Numbered from the stretch's first letter, positions 1-10,115 are shown. The stretch: DNA of 64,000 nt from Roseiconus lacunae (GCF_008312935.1 NZ_VSZO01000012.1:534664-598663); one strand, 5' to 3'. Numbers and translations are program-made. Notes: generated by a model not told the origin, from the letters alone.

Positions 1-73
1 TCGCTTGCAGCGACTGAATCAATCGCGCTTTGATGTGCACCCCGCGGTGATCACTCCCTAACGAAATTCGCAT
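1..73 (-). CDS. rpiB: Ribose-5-phosphate isomerase B, N-terminal fragment (runs off the left edge)
   Basis: Only the first 24 codons are in the window. They read MRISLGSDHRGVHIKARL and so on, the typical RpiB/LacAB opening in which the SDHRG segment sits by the active site. RpiB interconverts ribulose-5-phosphate and ribose-5-phosphate in the cytoplasm. The ATG (73-71) overlaps the TGA of the upstream phosphatase gene by one base (TGATG), so the two are almost certainly translationally coupled. In Bacillus subtilis the equivalents ywlC, ywlE and ywlF (rpiB) are also clustered. The assignment rests on a short N-terminus, but the motif and the context agree. Confidence 0.8.
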   Translation of the reverse strand, partial: MRISLGSDHRGVHIKARLIQSLQA

Positions 74-1257
74 CACGCAGACTCCTTATCCCCGCCAGAG
101 GATTCGGTTGGATGGCTCGAGTCGGCTGCCTTGGGAAAGAAGTCGTCTCCCAATTTGTCCAGCCACACGGTCAACTCGTTTTCCATTTGATCGGCACATT
201 GGCGGTATGCATCGACGGGCATCCCGACCGGGTCGGCGATATCGCCGCCGTCATGACGCAGCGTAAACACGCGATCGTGCATCTCCGGCCACGCGGCCAA
301 GATTGCGGCGCGATGATTACGGGTCATCGTCAGCACCAGATCGGCAACGTTCATGATTTCATCCCCAAGCGGTTGACTGGCATGGCCGGTCAAATCGAGA
401 TTCCGCTCGCCCATCACCTCGATGCCTTGCGGTGCCGCACAAGCTCCGACCGAAGCGGCAACTCCGGCCGACAACACCCGAACCGCGTCCTCGCGGCCAA
501 GCTTTTGACGCAACAATTCGCGCAGCAACGTTTCCGCCATCGGGCTTCGACAGGTGTTTCCCGTGCAGACTAATACAATAACCGGTTTGACAAACTGATT
601 CATAGCGGCTCGTTCGATGACGCCTTCTCGCAATATTTCCCAATGACTCCCGATCACGCGAGCCACCGTCGACACTCCACCATAGCGGGTCGGACCGTCG
701 TCGAGCAGCAGTGGAATGTCACTCCCGAACTGTTCCAACACCCCCTGGGACTCAAAGTTGGGATATCCCCCCTTATCGGTGCAGTCCAACCGATGAGCCC
801 CCGTCAAAACCAGCGGTGCGGCGACGAATCGATGAATCGTTTCGAGCACCCGGTGGTCGACGACGCGGAATCCCACCGTCTGTTGATCCCCAACAATTAG
901 CTTGCGAACCTTCGGGGGCAACTGACCGAGCGCCGAATGCTCGTGATCACACGGCGTCACGACGGTCAATGGCCCCGGCCAACACCGGTGACAAAGGCGC
1001 CTCGCGACGGGCGAAGGTTCACAAAAAAAATCTTCGGCGGCTTGGCGACTTCGGACAGAGATCGCCAACGGAGCCCCTTCGATTCCCCTTAATTGGGCAA
1101 TTCGCTCGACCGCGTCTTCGTGAAGCGCGTGGGCTGCCAACCCGTAGGTCGTGTCGGTGGGCAAGGCAACCACCTGCCCCTCGGTCAGGGCCTGAACCGT
1201 CCGATGGATAAAATCACGGGGATCGTCGGTTTGACGAAGATCGAAGACTTTGGTCAT
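73..1257 (-). CDS. YrdC/Sua5-like domain fused to a low-molecular-weight (arginine-type) protein phosphatase
   Basis: A 394-residue two-domain cytoplasmic protein. Residues about 10-212 form a YrdC/Sua5 fold (VALPTDTTYGL at 30-40, WPGPLTVV at 93-100), the family that makes threonylcarbamoyl-AMP for tRNA t6A. The usual KxR and SxN signatures are not visible: LRGIEGAPLA and LTGAHRLD stand where LKGRP-KPL and SANLSG are expected, so t6A activity is doubtful. Residues about 225-372 are an LMW-PTP domain with P-loop CTGNTCRS (Cys231, Arg237) and a DPVG motif that should carry the general acid. Threonine after the catalytic Cys is the feature of protein-arginine phosphatase YwlE; tyrosine phosphatases usually differ there. 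The gene overlaps rpiB by one base. The fold assignment is firm; the substrate is inferred. Confidence 0.85.
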   Translation of the reverse strand: MTKVFDLRQTDDPRDFIHRTVQALTEGQVVALPTDTTYGLAAHALHEDAVERIAQLRGIEGAPLAISVRSRQAAEDFFCEPSPVARRLCHRCWPGPLTVVTPCDHEHSALGQLPPKVRKLIVGDQQTVGFRVVDHRVLETIHRFVAAPLVLTGAHRLDCTDKGGYPNFESQGVLEQFGSDIPLLLDDGPTRYGGVSTVARVIGSHWEILREGVIERAAMNQFVKPVIVLVCTGNTCRSPMAETLLRELLRQKLGREDAVRVLSAGVAASVGACAAPQGIEVMGERNLDLTGHASQPLGDEIMNVADLVLTMTRNHRAAILAAWPEMHDRVFTLRHDGGDIADPVGMPVDAYRQCADQMENELTVWLDKLGDDFFPKAADSSHPTESSGGDKESA

Positions 1258-1492
1258 GAAAACCGACGAGTAAAACGTGCTGACCGGTCACCCACTGGCA
1301 CACGCTACCGATCACAAGCGTCAATCGAATGACGCCGATCCGATGTGCCGAACAAACTTGTATTGTAAAGGCATCAATTTTGGATCGGCAAGGATGCTTA
1401 AAGTGACACACCCTGTCGCCGGTGTCTCATTTCGATCAAATCGTCGGGTTCGGCTTATCAACAGCGACGAACGATCGCATTACAATACCCCC

Positions 1493-2497
1493 ATGCAACC
1501 GTTCGTCTCGTCCGATCACGATCACCGCTTGAACCGTCGCGGCGCCGTCAGACGCTGTGCCGTTAGCCTGTTGGCCGGTGCGGCCGTGATGTCGGTCCCC
1601 GGGTGTGTCAGCCGGTCTCGGTCCGAAACGCCCCAATTGGTCTGGGGCCGCCGTGGCCAAAGCAACGGCCGCTTCCTCACACCGCGTGCGATCACGATCG
1701 ATCGCCAAGACCAACTCTATATCGTCGACAAAACGGGTCGAATCCAAGTCTTCGACCCCGACGGCCGATGGATTCGAGACTGGCGAACTCCTGACATCAC
1801 CAATGGCAAACCGACCGGGATGACCATCAAACCCGGCGCGTCACCCGATGAAGACTTGCTGCTGGTCGCCGATACGCACTACTACCGAATGTTGGTCTAC
1901 ACGTTGCGTGGCGAGCGACGTCCAGAACTGGAGATAGGAGGCACGAGCGGCTTTGGCCCCGGCGAGTTTGCCTTTTTGACCGACGTCGCCGTTGATAAAG
2001 CAGGCTGCATTTATATCGGCGAGTACGGCGACGCGGATCGAATCCAGAAGTTCGATCCCGATGGCCGGTTCATGCTTTCCTGGGGAGCGACGGGGCGCGA
2101 ACCGGAACAGTTCCTGAGGCCCCAGGGTCTTCACATTGAAAACAACCTGATGTGGATCGCTGACTCGGGAAACCATCGCATCCAGCGGTTCGATCTCAGC
2201 GGCGAACGACCAGAACTGATCGACATTTGGGGCGGTTCCGGTAAACAGCCTGGGAAGCTGTTCTATCCTTACGGCGTCGATACCCTTGGCGATGGTGAAG
2301 CTGTCGTGTGTGAATACGGCAACGCCCGCATTCAACGGTTTGACGCTCGTGGAAACTCGCTTGCCACCTGGGGCTCGCCAGGCCTCGAACCAGGACAACT
2401 TTTTGATCCATGGGGACTGGTCGTCGATTCACGTCGCCGAATTCATGTTCTTGACAGTAACAACCATCGCGTTCAGCGCGCCGCGGTCCCAACGTAA
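1493..2497 (+). CDS. Secreted lipoprotein with six NHL repeats (six-bladed propeller)
   Basis: I chose the ATG at 1493 (334 residues), not the longer frame from 1277, because it places a twin-arginine-like signal (RRGAVRRCAVSLLAGAAV) and a lipobox ending in VPGC at the N-terminus. That predicts an exported, lipid-anchored protein. The mature part contains six recognisable NHL blades (for example FLRPQGLHIENNLMWIADSG and FDPWGLVVDSRRRIHVLDSN), enough for one closed propeller. NHL propellers bind ligands or proteins, and no catalytic motif is seen. It is divergent from the YrdC/phosphatase gene and convergent with the SLC4-type transporter. The substrate and partner are unknown. Confidence 0.75.
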   Translation: MQPFVSSDHDHRLNRRGAVRRCAVSLLAGAAVMSVPGCVSRSRSETPQLVWGRRGQSNGRFLTPRAITIDRQDQLYIVDKTGRIQVFDPDGRWIRDWRTPDITNGKPTGMTIKPGASPDEDLLLVADTHYYRMLVYTLRGERRPELEIGGTSGFGPGEFAFLTDVAVDKAGCIYIGEYGDADRIQKFDPDGRFMLSWGATGREPEQFLRPQGLHIENNLMWIADSGNHRIQRFDLSGERPELIDIWGGSGKQPGKLFYPYGVDTLGDGEAVVCEYGNARIQRFDARGNSLATWGSPGLEPGQLFDPWGLVVDSRRRIHVLDSNNHRVQRAAVPT

Positions 2498-2659
2498 TCG
2501 CCCGCTGAATTCATCGGAGGATCAACGTCGGGCCGATTCAACTGCACCCGATGGACGCCGCATGTTGACAGCCACGAAGCAGGGAAAAATAGGCAAACGA
2601 CGATGAGAATTTGACGGTCGAAGGTAACGCGTCCTCGGTTGAATGTTGGAGATTCATTC

Positions 2660-4714
2660 TCAACACCAATGCAATTCTTCTTCGTCGGGTGCCTCATCGG
2701 CATCGAGATGCGCCAAGTGGTCGCTGTCAAAAAAACGTGACAATAAAGCCCGCACCGGCACCAGCAACGCGATGAAGATCGGGAACAGAATCCGGACCGG
2801 CTGACTGGGAAACACATTGACCACGCAAAGCACCGCTAAACAAACAAATTGCACCAGCGTGAATAGATGAATCGTGCGCGTCGGCACGCGTCGGGTGTAG
2901 TGATTGACCGGATAAAGCGATGAATCCATGAACAACCAACCGAGTCGCTCGACGAATTGAATGTTACGAAGCGACACAAAACCCATGTACAAGAAAATGC
3001 CGTAGAGTGCCGCCATCGGGACATACTCCAACAGCGGCAGCGCCAGCAGCGACCCTCCGATCAACAAATGAATGACCAACCCGGTCACACGATTCTCTTG
3101 CACATGAATGATCTGCTCTCGGCTTTCGCCTTTGTTACCGACGACTTCTTCGGTATCAGACAACGCCCGCACGTGGGCCAACGAACGCACCGTTGCAGCG
3201 ACCATCCACGGCCAACCGAACAGCGAACACATCCCGATCAATAGCCCGACCACCAACAGATCCAAGTGGTAGGACTCGCCTTTCCCGAGCTTATTCTGTG
3301 GACTGTTGACCAAACGTGCGGTGATGTTCTGCGAAAGGAATACCAAGACGGCCGCTAGGACCGCCGGCCCGATCGCGGCAACCTTCACCCACAACGGCAC
3401 GCCCCATAAATCAACGAACATGCCGCTGCGTTCGCTGGCTGTCGCGGAAACTTCCAGCGTGTCGAGTGTTGCGGCGCTACCGAGCCACCAAGCGGCGCCC
3501 ACCATCGCACCAAGCGCGATCGATGGACCAAAGTCGGCGAGAAACTCTCGCATCCATGTGAAGAGGTACTTACTGCGGCGAAAATCGGCGAGCGTCATCG
3601 CGATGTAGAACGTCCCGACGGCCAACACAATCGCGAGCAGGGGTTTTTCGTTGGTCAACCCTTCGACACTCGCCGTCCGGAACCCGGCGACCAGCGCCTC
3701 GATCGCCTTATAGATGAAGATCATCGACATCAGCGCCGAGAAGATTTCATCGGTGAAACGCGTGAAGTAACGCATCAAGTTACTGGCGTTGGTCACCGCC
3801 AGTACCACCGTTAACACGCTCGTCCAAATCCCGACCCAACCATAAACCCCCAAGAAGTGCTCGGTCAAATTCATGTCCTGGCACAACTGGTAAAGAATAA
3901 TCGTAAAGATCAACAGCGGGCCGATGCCTCCTAAGATGATCAGCGGGCCGCCGGCCAATAACGAATACAAGACTCCGCAAACCGCCGTCGAAAGCAACAT
4001 CGGTCCGGCCCCGATTAAGCCATCCGTTTCGCTGCCCATGAGACCGCCGAACGTGACCGCCGGCGCGACGCACGCGAAGTACATGAAGACGATCGATGCG
4101 ATACTTTTAGCCCGCAGTCCATCGATGAAATCTGACTTGTAGTGCTTCAAACGCCGGACGAAATCGGCCTTCAATCCGGAGAATAGCCGCGGCGAAGTTT
4201 TCAATCCCTCGGTGACTTCACGCGGTTTGGCAGGTTTGGCTAACACCGTTCGCGTCAAGTGCCGCTCGATCGCGTCGAGGACTTCTTGCGGAGTGCTCGA
4301 ATACGTCAACTCGAAATGACACACGTTGTCGCTCATCATCCGAGCGATCGAAGAAAGCGTGTCGAGGTGATCGGAAGCGTGCGAGGTTGGGCCGACCATC
4401 AAAAAGACATAGCGGGTCGCGATGCCATCAGGTGCGCCCATATTGACCGCATGCTTCAAACGAATGAAGACAACTGCCGGGTCGTTGATGCGATCGTCAT
4501 AGTAATGCGGAATCGCACACGCATGACCGATGGCGGTGGGAAACTGACGCTCACGTTCGATGATTCCATCAAGAACGATCTGGCTTTGGTTTTCGGGCAA
4601 CCGCCCGCTTTGAACCAGATAATCAATGCCGGTGCGAACGATATCAGCCATCGAATTGGCGTCAACGTTCAGCAAGCAACTGCCTCGTGAAATCGCATCG
4701 ATCAATCGTTTCAT
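2660..4714 (-). CDS. PTS EIIA-like domain fused to an SLC4-family (band 3-like) anion/bicarbonate transporter
   Basis: 684 residues. Residues 1-155 match PTS EIIA type 2, with the phospho-histidine motif AIPH (His70) and the following acidic and hydrophobic pattern conserved. Residues about 190-660 are a polytopic membrane domain of the SLC4 anion exchanger family (GLMGSETDGLIGAGPMLLST; later PMAALYGIFLYMGFVSL; then HLFTLVQFVCLAVLCVV). These stretches closely resemble human AE1. The C-terminus has LDADEAPDEEE, like the LDADD-containing acidic tail of AE1. Likely role: inner-membrane bicarbonate or chloride transport with a regulatory cytosolic domain. Band 3's cytoplasmic domain has itself been described as EIIA-like in fold. 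No EI or HPr gene is nearby, so phosphorylation of His70 is unproven. Confidence 0.85.
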   Translation of the reverse strand: MKRLIDAISRGSCLLNVDANSMADIVRTGIDYLVQSGRLPENQSQIVLDGIIERERQFPTAIGHACAIPHYYDDRINDPAVVFIRLKHAVNMGAPDGIATRYVFLMVGPTSHASDHLDTLSSIARMMSDNVCHFELTYSSTPQEVLDAIERHLTRTVLAKPAKPREVTEGLKTSPRLFSGLKADFVRRLKHYKSDFIDGLRAKSIASIVFMYFACVAPAVTFGGLMGSETDGLIGAGPMLLSTAVCGVLYSLLAGGPLIILGGIGPLLIFTIILYQLCQDMNLTEHFLGVYGWVGIWTSVLTVVLAVTNASNLMRYFTRFTDEIFSALMSMIFIYKAIEALVAGFRTASVEGLTNEKPLLAIVLAVGTFYIAMTLADFRRSKYLFTWMREFLADFGPSIALGAMVGAAWWLGSAATLDTLEVSATASERSGMFVDLWGVPLWVKVAAIGPAVLAAVLVFLSQNITARLVNSPQNKLGKGESYHLDLLVVGLLIGMCSLFGWPWMVAATVRSLAHVRALSDTEEVVGNKGESREQIIHVQENRVTGLVIHLLIGGSLLALPLLEYVPMAALYGIFLYMGFVSLRNIQFVERLGWLFMDSSLYPVNHYTRRVPTRTIHLFTLVQFVCLAVLCVVNVFPSQPVRILFPIFIALLVPVRALLSRFFDSDHLAHLDADEAPDEEELHWC

Positions 4715-4859
4715 CGACCGCTCTCCATCGCGTTTCGGGTTGTCATCTTGTCAATCAGGTTGCGAGCAAGAGTATGACCGAAGTTGTCCGATTGAAAAAC
4801 TCCGCCTCCAAGCCGCCGATCGGTCAAACGAATTTGAACGTCTCCTCAAACCAGCATCG

Positions 4860-6995
4860 CTAATCTTCCACCGGAACAAACCGAATCGCATCCACGATCA
4901 CGTAGCCATTGGTGCCCTCGTTGCTGATCGTCACCATCGCCGGTTGACGTTGATCAAATTGAAAGACTCCGAGCGACGAAAACGCCTTTTCGATCGCCGG
5001 TGTTTTGCGTTGATCGAGTGAGACCGACGTTGTTCCGCCAGCATGCTGAATCTTGACAGGCACGTTCGATGCGCGGTTATTGTTGGGGGGATAAGCAACC
5101 TGCACGTCATACTTTCCGGACGAAAGCTCAGTCGAAAAGGATGCCGATCGGCTTCCGTCGCCACTTTTGCCATCGTGCAGGTAACCGGTTAAGAAGTGCG
5201 GTCGATTGGCCGCACTGTGTTGCCAATGGCCGACAAGTTTCGCGTCGCTATTATCGAGAACAGTTCCGGCGAAATCTTTCGGAAACCAAACACGCGCCCC
5301 CTGAGTTTCGTTGGCCGCGTGCAGGACCTGTCCGTCGGCTAACAATCTTGTTTTCAGCGCATCATAGGAAATATCTTGGACGGCCAGGTCATCTTCGATC
5401 GCCATCACGGCCGCGGTCGCCGCGCTTTGTCCCAGGATCATGAAGACCGGTTCCATCCGAATTGACCCGAAAGCGATGTGCGAACTCGACACGCAAACGG
5501 GAACCAACAAATTGCGGCAGTCCTTCTTGTTAGGCACCAAACTGTCATAGGAAATTTCATAGGGTCCGTAAGTCGACACCCCGATATCGCCTTCGTTTTG
5601 CACGTGTCCTTCGGGGGTGACATAGCGTTGAGTGTTGTGCGAATCGATCGAATAAGACCCCATGCCCACCGACTTGGGCGTCGGACGCCGTTTCTGAAGC
5701 TCGTTTTCCGTCATCACGAACTTGCCGATCAATCGCCGTGCTTCGCGAACATAGATTTGATGCGGCCAATGGCCGTTATCAGTGAATTCGTCGGCCGCCA
5801 AACCCCATCGTGACATCTCTTCACGAATCGACTCCGGCACACGTCGATCGCTGACATGAAAGTACAGCCAACCTTTTTGGTACCGCTCATGTTCCGCGAT
5901 AATTTCCTTTCGCCGTTCGTAGCTGGCTTCCGGATAGTCGTAATTGAAGCCGATGTTGTCGGTGCTCATCGGCCCATGGTTGTTGGTATCGGTCTTCCGA
6001 TTGGGAATCGGATCGAACTTGCGAAACGTATCGCGCCAACCGGCTTGATAGATCCGCGCCAATAGTTCGAACTCGGCCGGGTCATAACCGTCAGGCTTTT
6101 CGAAGGGGACACGATTATCGGGATGATCGGTCAAGCACATGCGAAAGCAGTACGCTTGAACTCGATCATCGGCCGATCCCTTTTCGCCCGGAGGCTCGGA
6201 GCTGATGCGCGGTAATACACCGCTGCTAGGATCGTCCGGATCGACATAGGGGCTGATCGGAGGCAGGTCGGCAAAATGATGGGCGTGATGATTGACGCCG
6301 ATTTGTACCCCCGCCCAGTTCTCGCCGTAGTGATCTTGAGACTCGCGACCGACGTGGTAAGGCACACCGGCGGCGGCCATCAAATCGCCTTCGTAGGTGA
6401 CATCTAAAAACACGCTTCCCTCGAAGACATCTCCACTCAACATACGGATCGATTGAATCCGCCCGCCATCCAAGACGACGCCTCGATCGCGATCAAGCCA
6501 TTGATCTCGGTAGACCGGCACGTCGAATTCGCGAACGAACTCATCGAATACTTGCTCCGCGATGTGCGGCTCGAAGATCCATTGCGTGCGGTTTTCGCCA
6601 TCGATCGCTTTGTTGCCTTGACCACGATTGCCGTAGCTTTCCTTCGTTTGCCAATTCCAGTTTTCTGGCTGCTGGTACTTCGAAAAGACCCGTTGATAAA
6701 ACTCCCGCGCCAGGCCACCGATGACTTCTTTCTTGCCGGTATCCGTCCACCCCAAACCGCCGCTGGATAGCCCCCCAAGATGCGTGTCCGGACAAACGAC
6801 CAATGCGCTGAATCCTGAGCGTTTCACTTGAACCGCAGCCGTCACCGCGGCGGACGTGCCGCCGTAGATCACCACGTCGGCGCGATAGGTCTCGGCGTCT
6901 GCATTTACGGAAAGCGTCCCGAGCATCAATAGCGTGACCCCCGTCCTGATCACGGATTGAATCCGGGCGGGGAAGTGAAAGAGTTGTCTTTGCAT
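4860..6995 (-). CDS. Secreted FAD-dependent oxidoreductase with C-terminal golvesin-like domain
   Basis: 711 residues. An N-terminal signal peptide (about 1-34) is followed by a Rossmann FAD motif (DVVIYGGTSAAVTAAV) and the family signature DVTYEGDLMAAAGVPYHVGRES, as in the FAD_oxidored family (PF12831). Residues about 555-711 (from VWFPKDFAGTVLDNSDAKLV to the end) resemble the golvesin/xanthan-lyase C-terminal beta domain, thought to bind carbohydrate or the cell surface; GKYDVQVAYPPNNNRASNVP is the core. Members of this family are common in planctomycetes with no proven substrate; action on polysaccharide is a guess. A paralogue lacking the C-terminal domain lies at 12002-13810. The gene stands alone between the SLC4 gene and tilS. 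Confidence 0.8.
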   Translation of the reverse strand: MQRQLFHFPARIQSVIRTGVTLLMLGTLSVNADAETYRADVVIYGGTSAAVTAAVQVKRSGFSALVVCPDTHLGGLSSGGLGWTDTGKKEVIGGLAREFYQRVFSKYQQPENWNWQTKESYGNRGQGNKAIDGENRTQWIFEPHIAEQVFDEFVREFDVPVYRDQWLDRDRGVVLDGGRIQSIRMLSGDVFEGSVFLDVTYEGDLMAAAGVPYHVGRESQDHYGENWAGVQIGVNHHAHHFADLPPISPYVDPDDPSSGVLPRISSEPPGEKGSADDRVQAYCFRMCLTDHPDNRVPFEKPDGYDPAEFELLARIYQAGWRDTFRKFDPIPNRKTDTNNHGPMSTDNIGFNYDYPEASYERRKEIIAEHERYQKGWLYFHVSDRRVPESIREEMSRWGLAADEFTDNGHWPHQIYVREARRLIGKFVMTENELQKRRPTPKSVGMGSYSIDSHNTQRYVTPEGHVQNEGDIGVSTYGPYEISYDSLVPNKKDCRNLLVPVCVSSSHIAFGSIRMEPVFMILGQSAATAAVMAIEDDLAVQDISYDALKTRLLADGQVLHAANETQGARVWFPKDFAGTVLDNSDAKLVGHWQHSAANRPHFLTGYLHDGKSGDGSRSASFSTELSSGKYDVQVAYPPNNNRASNVPVKIQHAGGTTSVSLDQRKTPAIEKAFSSLGVFQFDQRQPAMVTISNEGTNGYVIVDAIRFVPVED

Positions 6996-7135
6996 GCGAT
7001 CGCAGATTGGTAAGGAAGGATAAAATCGCTGCCGCCCCGAAACGTCTATGCACCATGCCGGCTTTCGGTGGACGGTGTTTCGCTTTCGAATCGGCTCGGC
7101 ACCGATAGCTAGGCGAGGTTTGTCGGTGACGTAGT

Positions 7136-8251
7136 CTAACCACTCGACGCCGCGGAGTCGGGTCGACGAAAACGAATGACGTTTTCACTGCGAACCGCCT
7201 CGATCTCCCCTGGCAGATGAATTCGATCGGGGCCCTCGCCGTATAGCAGGTCCAACAATCGCCGCCACTGCGTTTGATTCATCATGCCGAGTGGAAAACC
7301 AGACCGCTGCCAACTCTTCCGCAATGACTCAACGACGATTGACGAGTCCAACAGTAGCGGGTCGATCGGCTCTGATTGCCGCGCGAGTCGGTCGAGCCGG
7401 TGGACCACCAACGGGGCATGTGAAACGACGACAACGTCGATCCAACGCCCGACCAATATTTCGATGACCTTGCCCCATCCGCGCTGCCCTTCGATCGCTC
7501 GGCCGATCGATGGGATCGCCTCAGCAAACGTCCCCGTCATCATGGGCAGTAATTCGTTCCGGATCCAATTCCTTCGGTACTCGGATTGCTGGTTGGATTG
7601 ATCCTCCCGCCAAGGATAATTTTTCGCCTGAAGAGCTTCCCGGATTAGCGATCTTCGGGTTCCGAGTAGCGGCCGGACGATAACGAAATCTCGGGCATCG
7701 TCGGACGAAGCCAGTTCGCGAAACGGGGCGATGCCGGTCAGCCCCGTCGGCCCCGTGCCTCTCATCAAACGGAACAATACCGTTTCGACGTTGTCTTCTA
7801 AGTGATGGCCAAGCAGCAGATACCTCGCCCCGCGGCGCCGCATCACGTCGTTGAAGAATCGGTAACGCTCTTGCCTGGCGTGCTGTTCATCAGACCGGCG
7901 GCCGCTTCCCAAGCCGGCATCAAACGCGACCCCCAGTTGCCCCGCAAGTTGCTTCACAAAGGCCTGGTCGGCATCGCTCGCCGCCCCTCGAAGCCGATGA
8001 TTGAAATGTGCAGCGACCACAAAACCTGCGGGTTGATGGTTCGATCGTTGCCTGAGTTCCATGAGGGCCCGCAGCAAAGCGACACTATCCGCCCCGCCGC
8101 TACAACCAACAACGATGCCCAGATCGGCGTACCGGGAAGCTGGGAACCGCCCTTCCAGTTGTACCAGAAGCTGCTCCCATTGCTCCGTTGCCAGCGAGCC
8201 GCCCGGATCGCTGGGTGTTGTGTCGTTGATTCTTGGCGTTGCATCCGGCAT
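7136..8251 (-). CDS. tilS: tRNA(Ile)-lysidine synthetase
   Basis: A 371-residue cytoplasmic PP-loop ATPase that converts C34 of tRNA-Ile(CAU) to lysidine, so that the tRNA reads AUA. The signature is SGGADS at residues 51-56, followed by HFNHRLRG and LLGHHLEDNVETVLFRLMRG, all typical of TilS/MesJ. It is shorter than E. coli TilS (about 430), the reduction being in the C-terminal substrate-recognition part. The start ATG at 8251 gives a roughly 45-residue leader before the PP loop. It is divergent from RNase Y with about 250 bp between them. High confidence. Confidence 0.93.
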   Translation of the reverse strand: MPDATPRINDTTPSDPGGSLATEQWEQLLVQLEGRFPASRYADLGIVVGCSGGADSVALLRALMELRQRSNHQPAGFVVAAHFNHRLRGAASDADQAFVKQLAGQLGVAFDAGLGSGRRSDEQHARQERYRFFNDVMRRRGARYLLLGHHLEDNVETVLFRLMRGTGPTGLTGIAPFRELASSDDARDFVIVRPLLGTRRSLIREALQAKNYPWREDQSNQQSEYRRNWIRNELLPMMTGTFAEAIPSIGRAIEGQRGWGKVIEILVGRWIDVVVVSHAPLVVHRLDRLARQSEPIDPLLLDSSIVVESLRKSWQRSGFPLGMMNQTQWRRLLDLLYGEGPDRIHLPGEIEAVRSENVIRFRRPDSAASSG

Positions 8252-8502
8252 GGAGATGATTGGTGAGGAAAGATGCGAGGCTGGCGGCCGTAGACGATTC
8301 TGGGCCCTTTCTTGGATCGATTCTCAGAGAACTTGGATCGGGTTACGACTTTTCGGATGCGTGAAAGGGTAGGGCACTGCCCATTGACGGGCAAAATTTG
8401 TTAGGATCTTCATCGTCTACGCGACACGGATCCGTCGCATCAGCGGCCAGTCTACCGCCCTTTTCCACCCGCCGAACACGCCCCATCGCTTTGACCCTCT
8501 TG

Positions 8503-10098
8503 ATGGCACTTTTCTTTGAGCCGCCGCTCGCTTCCTCACTGGACGAGAACTTCTTCGTCTATTCCCTCGCCGGTGTCCTGGCCGGCGCGGTTCTGATGAT
8601 GGGGTACCAGCGTTGGAAATACACCGTTTACAAGATCAAATTAGCGGAGCGAGCCGACGAGATCCTAAACGAAGCCAATCGCCAAGCCGAATCGATGAAA
8701 TCTCAGATCGTGCTCGAAGCGAAAGAAGAGGCTTTGGAGATCAAGTCCAAGGGCGAAACAGAAATCGCCGACGCTCGCCGCAGCCAACTCGCCCGCGAAG
8801 AAAAACTTGACCGCCGCAGCGAGCAGCTCGACGTGCAAGAAGCGGACTTACGAAAACATCAACGTGGGTTGGAAAATGCCCAGCAACGGCTCGACTCGGG
8901 TCTCAAGATGCTTTCCAGCAAGCGAGAGGAACTCAACAAGCTCGAAGAGCAACAAAAGCGATTGCTCGAGGCGATCTCCGGACTGACACGCAGTGAAGCG
9001 AAGGAAGAATTGCTCAGCGCACTCAAGGAAGAACTTGAGCACGAACGTGGCAAGGTCTTGCTGAAACAGAAAAAGGAAATCAACGAAGCGGCAAAAGAGC
9101 AAAGCCGTCAAATGCTGTTGACTGCCATGCAGCGTTATTCGTCAGCGTTCACCGCCGATTCAACCACCAGCACCGTTGATGTCCCGACCGACGACATGAA
9201 AGGTCGTATCATCGGTCGCGAAGGACGCAATATTCGCGCCTTTGAAAAGGCAACCGGGATCGACGTGATCATCGACGATACCCCGGGCGTGGTGATCGTC
9301 AGTGGTTTTGATCCCGTCCGTCGCGAAATCGCTCGCCGTTCGCTGACCAGCCTGATCGCGGACGGTCGAATCCATCCGTCGAAAATCGAAGAAGTCGTTG
9401 AAGAAACGCGTCGCGAGATCAACGAATTGATCATGCAAAAGGGACGCGAAGCGGCCGACGAAGTCAACGTCCCCGGCTTACACGATCGTGTCATTGAATT
9501 GTTGGGACGACTCTACTTTCGGACGTCGTACAGCCAAAACGTGTTGCGGCACAGTATCGAAGTGGCATTTCTGTCCGGTATGATCGCCGAAATGTTGGGA
9601 ATGAATGGCGATGTCGCCCGCCGTTGTGGGCTGTTGCACGACATTGGAAAAGCCGCCGATCACGAACTCGAAGGTGGTCACCCAAAAATCGGTGCCGACA
9701 TCCTGCGTCGAAACGGCGAATCAGCCGAAGTCGTCCACGCCGCTTTCGGGCATCACGATGAAATTGTGATCGAGCACCCCTACACCGTCATCGTTGCCAC
9801 TGCCGACGCCTGCAGTGCCTCCCGCCCGGGGGCTCGACGCGAATCGCTCGAACGTTACATCAAACGAATGGAAGAACTCGAAGCGATCGCCCAACGGTTC
9901 GATGGCGTCCGGGAAGCCTACGCGATCAGCGCGGGACGCGAACTTCGTGTGATCGTCGACAGCACGTCAACCAACGACGAACAAGCCGCGGTGATCTGCC
10001 ATGAAATCGCCAAGGCTTTTGAGCGCGAATTGATGTACCCCGGCGAAATAAAGGTCACCGTGCTGCGGGAAAGCTCCTTCACCGAAATCGCGAAATAG
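8503..10098 (+). CDS. rny: Ribonuclease Y
   Basis: Membrane-anchored endoribonuclease that initiates mRNA decay. From the ATG at 8503 the protein has 531 residues, the usual size; the frame is open back to a TTG at 8398 but that extension is not typical. Order: N-terminal transmembrane helix ([16 protein letters not shown]), long charged coiled coil (about 40-190), KH domain ([19 protein letters not shown]), then an HD phosphohydrolase domain with [23 protein letters not shown] and FGHHDE as metal-binding motifs. All catalytic elements are present. It is convergent with the DUF5989 gene (17 bp apart). A palindrome GGGCACTGCCC lies upstream at about 8373. Confidence 0.95.
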   Translation: MALFFEPPLASSLDENFFVYSLAGVLAGAVLMMGYQRWKYTVYKIKLAERADEILNEANRQAESMKSQIVLEAKEEALEIKSKGETEIADARRSQLAREEKLDRRSEQLDVQEADLRKHQRGLENAQQRLDSGLKMLSSKREELNKLEEQQKRLLEAISGLTRSEAKEELLSALKEELEHERGKVLLKQKKEINEAAKEQSRQMLLTAMQRYSSAFTADSTTSTVDVPTDDMKGRIIGREGRNIRAFEKATGIDVIIDDTPGVVIVSGFDPVRREIARRSLTSLIADGRIHPSKIEEVVEETRREINELIMQKGREAADEVNVPGLHDRVIELLGRLYFRTSYSQNVLRHSIEVAFLSGMIAEMLGMNGDVARRCGLLHDIGKAADHELEGGHPKIGADILRRNGESAEVVHAAFGHHDEIVIEHPYTVIVATADACSASRPGARRESLERYIKRMEELEAIAQRFDGVREAYAISAGRELRVIVDSTSTNDEQAAVICHEIAKAFERELMYPGEIKVTVLRESSFTEIAK

Positions 10099-10115
10099 CA
10101 AGCACCGGACTAATT

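Noticed and set aside
1277..1492. Longer N-terminus for the NHL lipoprotein
   Set aside because: The lipoprotein signal starts at the internal ATG at 1493; the upstream part has no signal or family match.
8368..8384. REP-type motif upstream of rny (gggcactgccc)
   Set aside because: A palindrome, partly like the GGGGACACAGCACTGCC copy at 62440, but too divergent to call the same family.
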